This document shows, piece after piece, positions 5,421-12,650 of a stretch of DNA of 14,531 bases. The DNA comes from Treponema sp. (GTDB lineage: Bacteria > Spirochaetota > Spirochaetia > Treponematales > Breznakiellaceae). A program made the position numbers and the translations under genes. The stretch is from NCBI GenBank assembly GCA_009784995.1, contig WQXE01000034.1, positions 1 through 14,531 on the forward strand, written 5' to 3'. Positions within the stretch are counted from its first letter, which is position 1, and each line of letters begins with the position of its first letter. The notes under the pieces were generated by a model that was not told the DNA's origin, ran no database searches, and saw only the letters and a list, made by a program, of their open reading frames with translations.

Positions 5421-6445
5421 AACTCATCTCCTTCAGATACAAGCTCTTCAAATTCTTCCTGTCCAAGCTCGTCAATTTTTTGCGTTATTTGCACCGCGAT
5501 TTTTTTCCCGATAATGCCGGGGCGGCACAAAAACTTTCTCCTGGAGCCGATATTTAATGAATAGGGATCACCAATGCGGGTGTTATAAAGCCGTATTACA
5601 TCCCCAATCTGCAAGGAAAGAACATCACGTACAGGTACATTTATCTTTCCAATTTCGGCCGTTACATTAACATCGACCGTTGAAAGCTTATCCTTTAGAA
5701 CATTGAGGTTTTCTGTTGTAGCGTTTCTGCGTACCGATGAATACCAGAATTGCGCCGAAAGTTTGCCGATAATCGGCTCTATCGTTAAGTATGGGATACA
5801 GAAGTTCATCATTCCTTCTACATCACCTACTTTGGTTTCCAGTGTTACAAGAACAACCATTTCGGTTGGCGGAACAATTTGCGCGAACTGCGGGTTGGTG
5901 TCGATCTGTCCAAGACGCGGACGAAGGTCGATAACAGTTGTCCAAGCTTCGCGCATATTTCCTAAAATACGAACGATAATCCCTTCCATTACAGACTGTT
6001 CGATGTCAGTCAATTCATGCTGAGATTTTGTGCCTTCACCTGTACCGCCAAAAAGACGGTCAATAATCGAAAATGTAATAGCGGGGTCAATTTCTAAAAT
6101 AGCGTTCCCTTTTAAAGGATCCATATTGATGATAGCGAGAGTTGTAGGAGTCGGAATTGAACGGATAAATTCTTCGTAAGTAAGCTGATCTACCGAAGCT
6201 ACATGTACATGAACCATACTGCGAAGCTGAGCGGAAAGCGATGTTGTGGTTAAGCGGGCAAAAGTTTCGTGCATAATCGAAACGGTGCGAATTTGTTCTT
6301 TGGAGAATTTATCAGGGCGTTTAAAGTCATAGATTTTTATTTTACGGCTATCCGCGGCGGGCCTGAAATCCTCGGGCTCTGTATCTCCTGCGTTAATAGC
6401 GGTTAATAATTGGTCTATCTCATCCTGGGACAGGACTTCTGTCAT
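5417..6445 (-). CDS. fliM: Flagellar motor switch protein FliM
   Basis: 342 residues, normal length. It sits in the C-ring, binds phosphorylated CheY and passes the signal to FliG to reverse or stop rotation. Residues 5-14 (LSQDEIDQLL) are the CheY-P-binding motif. The middle domain (about 45-235) is CheC-like but non-catalytic, with the GGTG motif at 133-136 after MDPLKGNAILEIDPAITF and the long helix LTDIEQSVMEGIIVRI. The C-terminal SpoA domain spans about 255-322 (VNVTAEIGKINVPVRDVLSL onward). GGAG stands five bases before the ATG. It is 44 bp after fliL and overlaps fliY by 4 bp, so the three form one operon. Confidence 0.97.
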   Translation of the reverse strand: MTEVLSQDEIDQLLTAINAGDTEPEDFRPAADSRKIKIYDFKRPDKFSKEQIRTVSIMHETFARLTTTSLSAQLRSMVHVHVASVDQLTYEEFIRSIPTPTTLAIINMDPLKGNAILEIDPAITFSIIDRLFGGTGEGTKSQHELTDIEQSVMEGIIVRILGNMREAWTTVIDLRPRLGQIDTNPQFAQIVPPTEMVVLVTLETKVGDVEGMMNFCIPYLTIEPIIGKLSAQFWYSSVRRNATTENLNVLKDKLSTVDVNVTAEIGKINVPVRDVLSLQIGDVIRLYNTRIGDPYSLNIGSRRKFLCRPGIIGKKIAVQITQKIDELGQEEFEELVSEGDEL

Positions 6446-6489
6446 AATAACTCCATAGTAAACTCATATTTATCTTTTAACAATACCGG

Positions 6490-7053
6490 TTAATTCTCCA
6501 TTACATCCAATCTGTCAAACAGAATAAGCCGCGCGCCTCTGGAATCGAGGAAACGCGTATTTAACATTTCCATTATCTCTCTTTTTAAAGCTTCTTCTCT
6601 TTCAGGCGCCAGTTCCGCGGCTGTTTTACCTGTAAAATAACGGCGTATAAAATCGCGCAATTCATACCGGCGGCTGTTTAATTCTCCGCCTGCTTTTGAA
6701 TCATTTATATCGTAGCCAATAATCATTTGAACAGTAACTGAAGAACTGACAGGGAAATCCCTTGTTCTAACAGTAATAGAACCAATATTATCAAAATAAT
6801 TATATTCAGGTCTTATACTAAGATACGGCGAAGTTGGATCATTTATTACAGTTTGAGAAGCGCCTCTATTATTCATTATATTAAAGGTAATTACAGAGAC
6901 TGTGATAATAAAAATTAAAGCGCCAAGACCAATGGCTACAAATTTTAAAATGGTAGGTAGTAAATTACCTAAACCTCCGCCTCTTTTCTTGGAAGAACCG
7001 CCGGACTCCCCTGCATCACCGCCATCAAGATCAAGATCATCACTATCAGACAT
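6490..7053 (-). CDS. fliL: Flagellar basal body-associated protein FliL
   Basis: 187 residues. FliL is an inner-membrane protein around the stator that supports motor torque. Order: an acidic, Gly/Ser-rich cytoplasmic tail (MSDSDDLDLDGGDAGESGGS), a basic patch (KKRGGG), one membrane helix at about 35-58, then a periplasmic stomatin-like FliL domain (ITVRTRDFPVSSSVTVQMII, YELRDFIRRYFTGKTAAEL, ending LILFDRLDVMEN). GGGGAGG lies eight bases before the ATG. It is first in the fliL-fliM-fliY operon, directly behind a sigma-28-type promoter. In many spirochaetes motA and motB precede fliL; here an inverted repeat and a sensor kinase gene do. Confidence 0.95.
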   Translation of the reverse strand: MSDSDDLDLDGGDAGESGGSSKKRGGGLGNLLPTILKFVAIGLGALIFIITVSVITFNIMNNRGASQTVINDPTSPYLSIRPEYNYFDNIGSITVRTRDFPVSSSVTVQMIIGYDINDSKAGGELNSRRYELRDFIRRYFTGKTAAELAPEREEALKREIMEMLNTRFLDSRGARLILFDRLDVMEN

Positions 7054-7076
7054 TCCAAAAACCTCCCCAATATGTG

Positions 7077-7105
7077 ATTATAACTGAAATTTTAGTAAAT
7101 TTACA
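7077..7105 (-). promoter_or_regulatory. Second, weaker sigma-70-like promoter before fliL
   Basis: A perfect TATAAT (7082-7077) with TGTAAA 17 bases upstream (7105-7100). The -35 is poor (three of six) and transcription would begin almost at the ribosome site. It may add housekeeping expression to the sigma-28 signal. Confidence 0.35.
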
Positions 7106-7119
7106 GTTATTCTGTTAAA

Positions 7120-7145
7120 TTATCGGCGTTTTTTAGGTAGTTTTA
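7120..7145 (-). promoter_or_regulatory. Sigma-28 (FliA/SigD-type) promoter of fliLMY
   Basis: On the minus strand TAAA (7145-7142), 14 bases, then GCCGATAA (7127-7120). GCCGATAA is the full -10 consensus of flagellar sigma-28, and TAAA with about 14-16 bases to it fits the family. The start would be near 7113, about 60 bases before the fliL ATG. Sequence match and target (a flagellar operon) agree. Confidence 0.78.
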
Positions 7146-7165
7146 AAGGTTTTATTTGAATTTAC

Positions 7166-7324
7166 TGAAAGAAGAACTCTCGCAGAGGCGCAGAGCCGCA
7201 AAGCAAAAGTACGAAATCTTAAAATATTAATTATATATATATGTGTAATTTCAAAAATTATATTATTAATAAAAAGAATTCGGACAACAACTCTGCGTCT
7301 TTGCGTCTTTGCGAGAACTTCTTT
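7166..7324. repeat. Imperfect inverted repeat with arms of three 8-bp units
   Basis: The left arm (about 7171-7203) holds CGCAGAGG, CGCAGAGC, CGCAAAGC; the right arm (about 7291-7324) holds CTCTGCGT, CTTTGCGT, CTTTGCGA. Over 25 bases (from CTCGCA) the arms agree at 20 positions when one is reverse-complemented, and both start with GAAG next to the CTCGC block. Between them are about 85 very AT-rich bases without a gene. CGCAAAGACGCAAAG-type words are known as dispersed intergenic repeats in many genomes. It could be a MITE-like element or a long bidirectional terminator between fliL and the kinase gene. Confidence 0.6.
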
Positions 7325-7337
7325 TCTATGTAGTACT

Positions 7338-9650
7338 TCATTTTTTCAAATACAAACGCAGGTGGCGAATCACATCGTTGAAATCAACGGGTTTTCCAAC
7401 ATGTCCGTTCATGCCAGCTTCAAGGCATTTTTCGATGTCATCTTTAAAAACATTGGCGGTCATGGCAATAATGGGAATCTGCTTGCTCATATTTTCATTA
7501 TTGCCTGTATCGGAAAAATTCTTGTCTGCTAGCACTTTTTCAATTTTTCTAATTTTGCGGGTTGCTTCAAGTCCGTCCATTTCGGGCATCTGTAAGTCCA
7601 TAAAAATCATATCGTATTTATCAGGAGACGCGGAAAACAACCTAACAGCCGCCGCGCCGTTTTCCGCGCAGTTTATGTTTAAATTTGTAGGTTTTAAAAA
7701 TTCCAATACAATTTCGCGGTTAATTTCTATGTCCTCCGCGAGTAAAATTGAATACCCCGAAAAATCATCAATAAATTCGCCATTTGCGCCGCCATTATTT
7801 TCATTACCGTTTCCTGTTTTCTGATCACTCTCGTTTTTTTCACCTCGTTTTAATCGAACAGTAAATGTAAACTTGCTGCCTTTTCCGGGTTCGGATTCTA
7901 CCCAAATGTCGCCGCCCATAAGTTCTACTATACGTTTAGAAATAGGCAGCCCTAAACCTGTGCCGCCGTATTTGCGTGACGTGCTAGCGTCCGCCTGTTC
8001 AAATGACCAAAACAGCCTTTCTATCTGATCATCATCAATACCTATTCCATTATCTTTAATACTAACTGTTAGGTGACAATGATCATTTTCTACTTTGTTC
8101 AATTGCATATCCAGATTAATAGAACCTTCTTCCGGCGTAAATTTAACCGCGTTATATAAAAGATTTATTATCACCTGCGAAAGTCTTTGTTCATCGCCGA
8201 TCAGTTCATCCGGTATATTTTTGTCGATATTTACCTGCAAGTTTTGCCGGCGTTCGACAATATGGAAATTACTCATATCCATAATCGCCTGCATCATTTT
8301 TCCAAATTCAAAACTTACAGGAGAAAGTTCAAGTTTGTCGGCTTCTATCTTGGACATATCAAGAACATCGTTAATTATTCCCAATAAATGTTTCGAAGCG
8401 GTTTCGATTTTATCAAACGCGTAATCTTTTTTCTCTGTATCTTTCGCGAGTTTACCGATCGCGGTCATTCCGCTTATCGCGTTTATTGGAGAGCGGATTT
8501 CATGGCTCATTGTGCTTAAAAACGCGGTTTTCGCTTTGTTTGCTTTTTTCGCGGCTTCTTCCATCGACTTGAGCATGAAACTTTCCGCCGCCAATCTATT
8601 TTGAAAGCTAAAAAATACAACAATAAAAATAATTAAAACAAGAATAATTATTAAAGTTACCTGAATAAAAAGTCGTGATACAGCGTTCATTGCAACATTT
8701 CTGTTTTGCAATGTAACAACTGACCATGAATCCGAAAATCCCGGAAGAGTTATCGGTTCATAACTCATGTAATAAATAGTATCGTTATACTCAACAATAT
8801 CTAAACCGTTCTTTCCGTTCATAACTGTTGTTATTACAGATTTAAAACCATCGGAAATAATAAAATCTTCATCTTCTGTTATAACATTTCCGTCTGAACC
8901 TCTTAGCGGATTTCCGGAGGAATCCATTACAGTAGATGTGCGAATTAATGTTTTATAATTTGTAAGCGTTTCAATATATTTATTATCAGGATGGGCGATC
9001 ACAACACCTTCGCCGTCGATAATAAACGAAAACATCCCTCTTTCCATATTCGCGAATTCATTAACAAGATCCTGCATATAAATAAGACTTATATCAGCGC
9101 CGAAAACATGGGTCATAACCTTCGGATCATTTTCATCATTGTACATTGGAATAAAAACAGCGGTACACGGCATACCAGTAGATATCGAAATATATGATCG
9201 GCTTACAAACGGACGTTTGGTTTCCATTATTTCCAAAAACCACCAGCGGTTACTGCGATCTCCCAATGTGCCTTCTGATCTTGAAACCTGCCAGCCATTT
9301 CCGGCGTTTGTAACATAGATAAGTTCCAAAAAATTATTTCGACGCGCGCTATTCGCGAGTATTGGAGAAATCCCGGTGTTTGGACCGCTTGCCGGCGCGT
9401 TCATCGTATATGGGTTTAAAGAAAGTTCGTAACAAAGGTTATACGCGCCGTTTATAAATGAATGGACTGTCTGCTGAATCGATATTGATACATTGTGTGT
9501 TTCATTTCTGATTTGGTTATCATACTCCTGGGTGAGTATATAAATGGTTATCAGCGGAATAACGACAAGCAAAGACGCGATTATCAAAATAGATATGATA
9601 AAAAATGGAGAAATAAGACGTTTTTTGCGATTATTCTTAATAAACACCAT
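7338..9650 (-). CDS. Hybrid sensor histidine kinase with Cache sensor and receiver domain
   Basis: 770 residues, inner membrane. A signal-anchor helix at about 15-40 and a second helix at about 329-348 enclose an extracytoplasmic double-Cache-type sensor (about 41-325; note FIIDGEGVVIAHPDNKYI near 209-226). No HAMP domain is seen: only a short helix (ESFMLKSMEEAAKKANKAK) leads to the HisKA domain with FLSTMSHEIRSP, phospho-His383. The ATPase domain has an N-box (INLLYNAVKF, 495-504), DNGIGI (533-538) and GGTGLGLPISKRIVELMGG (562-580). A flexible Asn/Gly linker (604-626) precedes the receiver domain: E639/D640, phospho-Asp685 in FMDLQMPEMDG, Thr731 and Lys753. It senses a small ligand outside and passes phosphate within itself, then to an unseen partner (an Hpt protein or regulator). 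There is no clear ribosome site before the ATG. Confidence 0.93.
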   Translation of the reverse strand: MVFIKNNRKKRLISPFFIISILIIASLLVVIPLITIYILTQEYDNQIRNETHNVSISIQQTVHSFINGAYNLCYELSLNPYTMNAPASGPNTGISPILANSARRNNFLELIYVTNAGNGWQVSRSEGTLGDRSNRWWFLEIMETKRPFVSRSYISISTGMPCTAVFIPMYNDENDPKVMTHVFGADISLIYMQDLVNEFANMERGMFSFIIDGEGVVIAHPDNKYIETLTNYKTLIRTSTVMDSSGNPLRGSDGNVITEDEDFIISDGFKSVITTVMNGKNGLDIVEYNDTIYYMSYEPITLPGFSDSWSVVTLQNRNVAMNAVSRLFIQVTLIIILVLIIFIVVFFSFQNRLAAESFMLKSMEEAAKKANKAKTAFLSTMSHEIRSPINAISGMTAIGKLAKDTEKKDYAFDKIETASKHLLGIINDVLDMSKIEADKLELSPVSFEFGKMMQAIMDMSNFHIVERRQNLQVNIDKNIPDELIGDEQRLSQVIINLLYNAVKFTPEEGSINLDMQLNKVENDHCHLTVSIKDNGIGIDDDQIERLFWSFEQADASTSRKYGGTGLGLPISKRIVELMGGDIWVESEPGKGSKFTFTVRLKRGEKNESDQKTGNGNENNGGANGEFIDDFSGYSILLAEDIEINREIVLEFLKPTNLNINCAENGAAAVRLFSASPDKYDMIFMDLQMPEMDGLEATRKIRKIEKVLADKNFSDTGNNENMSKQIPIIAMTANVFKDDIEKCLEAGMNGHVGKPVDFNDVIRHLRLYLKK

Positions 9651-9728
9651 TTAATCATAATCGACAAGACGAAATATTTCAATGATTTAAGGCTTAAAAC
9701 GAGGATTTTTGGTGTTATTATTTTATGG

Positions 9729-9757
9729 ATTGTACAAAATACTATAAAATAATACAA
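9729..9757 (-). promoter_or_regulatory. Candidate sigma-70 promoter of the hybrid kinase gene
   Basis: TTGTAT (9757-9752), exactly 17 bases, then TACAAT (9734-9729) on the minus strand, about 80 bases before the kinase ATG. The -10 matches five of six positions. It lies between vapC and the kinase gene, so the kinase can be expressed apart from vapBC. Confidence 0.5.
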
Positions 9758-9781
9758 TGTAAAAATAACAGTCACCTACAC

Positions 9782-10180
9782 TTAACAGCTCCAATCTTCT
9801 ACATTTAGACCTTTTATTCTTGTTAAATGTTTGGTGTTGTGCGACACTAATACTGCTCCCTGCGCCAATGCGGATGCGGCTATGAGCATATCCATGTTAT
9901 CAAGAGGTGTTCCTGTTTTTTCCAAAACGTTTCTTATTTCTCCGTAAATTATAGAGGAAGTATCATCAAAGGAAATTACTTTAAACATTCCAAGAACTTC
10001 TTTAAGCCAAAAATTAAGCTGTTTGGAATAATTTTTTTTTAAACCAAACATTAATTCCGCATAAGTAATTGCGCTTATACAAAATTCGTCATTACTGTGT
10101 TTTGCCGTTTTTATGCGTACTTTTTTTGGATTATCTTTCATGAAGAAACTGACAGTATCAGTATCAAACATATAAATCAT
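9782..10180 (-). CDS. vapC: VapC-type PIN-domain toxin ribonuclease
   Basis: 132 residues, typical length. VapC toxins cut RNA (often initiator tRNA or rRNA) with Mg2+ when not bound by VapB. PIN motifs are visible: Asp6 in MFDTDTV, Glu42 in TYAELMFG, Asp97 (with Asp94) in PLDNMDMLIAASALAQG, and the last motif SHNTKHLTRI with Asn115 in the place often held by Asn or Asp. Gly/Ala spacing and length are normal, so the enzyme is probably active. The ATG overlaps the vapB stop by 4 bp (ATGA), giving coupled translation with the antitoxin first. Target RNA cannot be read from the sequence. Confidence 0.92.
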   Translation of the reverse strand: MIYMFDTDTVSFFMKDNPKKVRIKTAKHSNDEFCISAITYAELMFGLKKNYSKQLNFWLKEVLGMFKVISFDDTSSIIYGEIRNVLEKTGTPLDNMDMLIAASALAQGAVLVSHNTKHLTRIKGLNVEDWSC

Positions 10181-10407
10181 AAATGTACCTTGCGTGGTTT
10201 TCCGCTTATTTCTTTGCGATTTACATCAAAATCTGGAAAAGCAGGCATATCTTTTATAAGCTGTACCCATGTTTTTTGAGGTTTTTCAAAAAGGATTATC
10301 TTGCCGTTTTCTTTTGTGATATATACTTCATCACTCGAAACACGAAATTCCTTTGGCAGCCTTATAGCTTGAGAACGTCCGTTCATAAATACTTTTGCTT
10401 TGGTCAT
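10177..10407 (-). CDS. vapB: VapB-type antitoxin (AbrB/SpoVT fold)
   Basis: 76 residues from the preferred ATG at 10407-10405, which has GGAGG eight bases upstream. An ATG five codons earlier (10422) overlaps that same GGAGG and is unlikely to be used. The N-terminal half is the AbrB-like DNA-binding domain: AKVFMNGRSQAIRLPKEFRV, then SSDEVYITKENGKIILFEKP. The C-terminal half (about 45-76, TWVQLIKDMPAFPDFDVNR) is the disordered part that blocks the VapC active site. VapB dimers also bind their own promoter with VapC; the palindrome at 10426-10450 fits as operator. Confidence 0.92.
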   Translation of the reverse strand: MTKAKVFMNGRSQAIRLPKEFRVSSDEVYITKENGKIILFEKPQKTWVQLIKDMPAFPDFDVNRKEISGKPRKVHL

Positions 10408-10425
10408 TAAAATTACCTCCATTTA

Positions 10426-10450
10426 TGGTATATATTAATAATATATACCA
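10426..10450. promoter_or_regulatory. VapBC operator: 25-bp perfect palindrome
   Basis: TGGTATATATT (10426-10436) and AATATATACCA (10440-10450) are exact reverse complements around AAT. The site covers the -10 box and part of the spacer of the vapBC promoter, so VapB or VapBC binding would shut off transcription (autoregulation). Confidence 0.82.
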
Positions 10451-10466
10451 AAGTTTAAAAAGTCAA
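10438..10466 (-). promoter_or_regulatory. vapBC promoter
   Basis: TTGACT (10466-10461), 17 bases, TATTAT (10443-10438), each five of six to the sigma-70 consensus at ideal spacing. It starts about 40 bases before the vapB ATG, inside the operator palindrome. Confidence 0.75.
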
Positions 10467-10479
10467 GTTGCGGCTATCA

Positions 10480-10803
10480 TTAATTTCTTCCGTCAATCGC
10501 GTTGCAGATTTTAGAAAAATTATCAAAAAGCATGGTTTTTAACTGTTGTTTTTGTTCAAAATTAAGAGTCGCAATTTCATCTGTTCCATTATTATTACCA
10601 TCATAAAATAAAAGATAAGGTTTTATGTTTAAGGCTGAAGCAATTTTTTCAATAAATTCAAGCGATGGGCATCGTGTTCCGGTTTCAATCTGACCTATAT
10701 AACGATGATCTGTACCGCATATCTCAGCAAGTTTTTCCTGAGTAAGCCTTGCTTCTTTTCTATATTTTCGCAAATTTCCTGATAAAATCGCTTTTATCTC
10801 CAT
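10480..10803 (-). CDS. XRE-family transcriptional regulator
   Basis: 107 residues. The XRE/Cro-CI-type helix-turn-helix lies at about 9-64: LSGNLRKYRKEARLTQEKLA, then EICGTDHRYIGQIETGTRCP and SLEFIEKIASALNIKPYLLF. The C-terminal 40 residues are polar (NFEQKQQLKTMLFDNFSKI) and may dimerise. The ATG lacks an upstream Shine-Dalgarno site (GGAG lies inside the first codons), so a short-leader transcript is possible; TATAAT at 10838-10833 on the minus strand may be its -10. It is divergent from the porin operon and 13 bp upstream of the vapBC promoter region. Target genes unknown; own autoregulation or control of the divergent operon is plausible. Confidence 0.88.
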   Translation of the reverse strand: MEIKAILSGNLRKYRKEARLTQEKLAEICGTDHRYIGQIETGTRCPSLEFIEKIASALNIKPYLLFYDGNNNGTDEIATLNFEQKQQLKTMLFDNFSKICNAIDGRN

Positions 10804-10874
10804 AAATTCTATTCTAATAGCTAGTTTTTTCTATTATACACTTGCAATTAGCTTGAATATTGTTGTATATTACT

Positions 10875-10893
10875 AGCATTATGCTGGTATTAT
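10875..10893 (+). promoter_or_regulatory. Candidate promoter and small inverted repeat before the porin operon
   Basis: AGCAT-T-ATGCT (10875-10885) is a short inverted repeat. It runs straight into TGGTATTAT (10885-10893), an extended -10 element (TGn plus TATTAT) for the plus-strand operon. The divergent XRE regulator could bind here. Both are short motifs in AT-rich DNA. Confidence 0.35.
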
Positions 10894-10935
10894 TATAAAT
10901 TTTATTATCAATTTATAGAAAAAAGGAGCTTTTTA

Positions 10936-12642
10936 TTGAATTCTAAAACTCGATTCTTCGCGTTATTACTTTTTTCTTTTTCCACGACTTTATTCGCGCA
11001 ATCGATAGCGCAGGAGATGGAAAACCTCCTAACGGCAAGCGAAGTTTCATACGCGCAGGCGGCTCGTTTTATACTTCGAGCCTCCGATTCTTTTACGACT
11101 TCTAATCAGGATGACGCTTTCTGGTTCGCGGCGACAAGAGGCTGGCTTCCTGAAAATACAAACCCGCAAGATTTATCCCGCCTTGACGGTATTTCTTTAT
11201 TATTAATGAGAGCTTTTAATATCGAAGGCGGACTTATGTATTCCGTTACAAAAAACGCGCATTACGCCTATCGAGAACTTGTATATAAAAATATCATTCA
11301 GGGGAACACAGACCCCTTTATGATAATTTCAGGAGAACAGCTTGTCTTTTTTACAGGAAGGGTTTTGGCTTTCCGTGAAAGGGAAGACGAGGCGGCCGCC
11401 AGGTACGCGCTGGAAAGAAGGGACGCGCCCGTTGTTAAAAGACCTACACCGCTTTCACTTGATTTTGGTTTTTTAACAACTCAGCAGGCGATAGCGTTTG
11501 GCAACTTTAAAGACAGAAACGACCCGTTAGACGAACCGGAACAAAACTTTGAATACAGGTTGGGCGTAACACCGAGGTTTTTATTTATTTTGGGAAACGC
11601 CGGAACTTTTTACGCTTCAATGGGATTTACTTTTTGGTACGATGATGAATTTTTTATGATTCCCGAAGTTCTTCGAACAGAATTAAATCTTCGCTTCGGC
11701 GGATGGGGATTAAGCTTCGGACGTTTCGCGTACTCCGACCCTTTGGCGTTTATCGCCGACAGTCTTTATGACGGTTTTCAAATAACGAACAGTTCACCCG
11801 CCGGCCATTTTGGTCTTGGAGCCTGGTATACGGGAATGTTATATAAAAATAACGCCAATATAATAATGTCAGGAAGCGACAGGAATTTATTTATCCTTCC
11901 CATCGATGAGGATGATTACGCCAATACCTACTTCGCTCCGAGGCGTTTTGTCGCCGCCTTTGACTGGGAACATCCATCTGTAGGCGGTTTGGCGCAGCTT
12001 AATATGTCATTAATAGGTCAGATTGACATGAATAAAGACGAAGAAGCGAGGGTTGACAGCCAGTATTTAATTTTAAAATTAGGACTGCCTTTAAATAATT
12101 TTACTTTTGTTATCGGCAATGCTTTTGGAATGATACGTTCTTCAAACGGTTTAAGCGCCGCTTGGGCGTGTGAGTTAAGATTGCACATTCCCTTTAATGA
12201 TTTAAATTCGATATTGTCGTTTACGGGACGTTTCGCCAGCGGCGGCGGAGAGGAAAGTATGTTCGAGGGATTGGGACTCGGAGCGTTTGTTCCGATAACA
12301 ACAAAATATTACGGGCATATTTTTAAAACAAGTATAATTGGAATAACAACGATAGCCGTAGATTATCAGATTCGTTTTTCCGAGATATACGGATCGAACA
12401 TTAACTTTACATATTTTATGAGAAACGATTTGTCGCCTGTCGATCATAACCTTGTTGTCGATTCTGAAGAGGGAAAAAAATTATTGGGAGCCGAGTTTTA
12501 TACACAACATAATTTAAGCCCGTTTTCCGATTTACAGTTTGTACTTGGAGCCGGTGTTTTTGTGCCCATGTTCGGAGATAACTGGAAAGACGCTAAATCG
12601 ATATGGCGTGTAGATTTAACAACGATATTCGCTTTATATTAG
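10936..12642 (+). CDS. Porin-like outer-membrane beta-barrel protein with N-terminal SLH-like region
   Basis: 568 residues. The start is TTG (10936), with AAGGAG eight bases upstream; no ATG fits. Residues 1-21 are a signal peptide ending LFA before QSIAQ. Residues about 38-145 are helical, with SYAQAARFILRASDSF, AFWFAATRGWLP, DGISLLLMRAF and GEQLVFFTGRVLAF. This looks like the SLH-like helper domain seen in some spirochaete outer-membrane proteins. From about 172 on, alternating aromatic strands with Gly turns (LSLDFGFLTT, FYASMGFTFWYDD, GGWGLSFGRFAY, FVIGNAFGMI, GLGLGAFVPI) form a beta-barrel that closes with the strand WRVDLTTIFALY, ending on an aromatic residue as outer-membrane barrels do. 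The FecR-domain gene follows after 8 bp. Pore substrate unknown. Confidence 0.78.
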   Translation: MNSKTRFFALLLFSFSTTLFAQSIAQEMENLLTASEVSYAQAARFILRASDSFTTSNQDDAFWFAATRGWLPENTNPQDLSRLDGISLLLMRAFNIEGGLMYSVTKNAHYAYRELVYKNIIQGNTDPFMIISGEQLVFFTGRVLAFREREDEAAARYALERRDAPVVKRPTPLSLDFGFLTTQQAIAFGNFKDRNDPLDEPEQNFEYRLGVTPRFLFILGNAGTFYASMGFTFWYDDEFFMIPEVLRTELNLRFGGWGLSFGRFAYSDPLAFIADSLYDGFQITNSSPAGHFGLGAWYTGMLYKNNANIIMSGSDRNLFILPIDEDDYANTYFAPRRFVAAFDWEHPSVGGLAQLNMSLIGQIDMNKDEEARVDSQYLILKLGLPLNNFTFVIGNAFGMIRSSNGLSAAWACELRLHIPFNDLNSILSFTGRFASGGGEESMFEGLGLGAFVPITTKYYGHIFKTSIIGITTIAVDYQIRFSEIYGSNINFTYFMRNDLSPVDHNLVVDSEEGKKLLGAEFYTQHNLSPFSDLQFVLGAGVFVPMFGDNWKDAKSIWRVDLTTIFALY

Positions 12643-12650
12643 GGGGAAAA

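Noticed and set aside
7166..7324. CRISPR array
   Set aside because: The 8-bp units are adjacent without spacers and the two arms are inverted, not direct, repeats.
9584..9775. Minus-strand 63-codon frame across the kinase start
   Set aside because: It overlaps the kinase N-terminus in another frame, has low-complexity hydrophobic composition and no ribosome site.
10408..10422. vapB start at ATG 10422
   Set aside because: This ATG overlaps the GGAGG that serves the ATG at 10407.
12603..12650. FecR-domain gene starting at 12603 inside the porin-like gene
   Set aside because: The ATG at 12651 has AGGGGG upstream and is followed at once by a clean signal peptide; the longer form would bury the signal.
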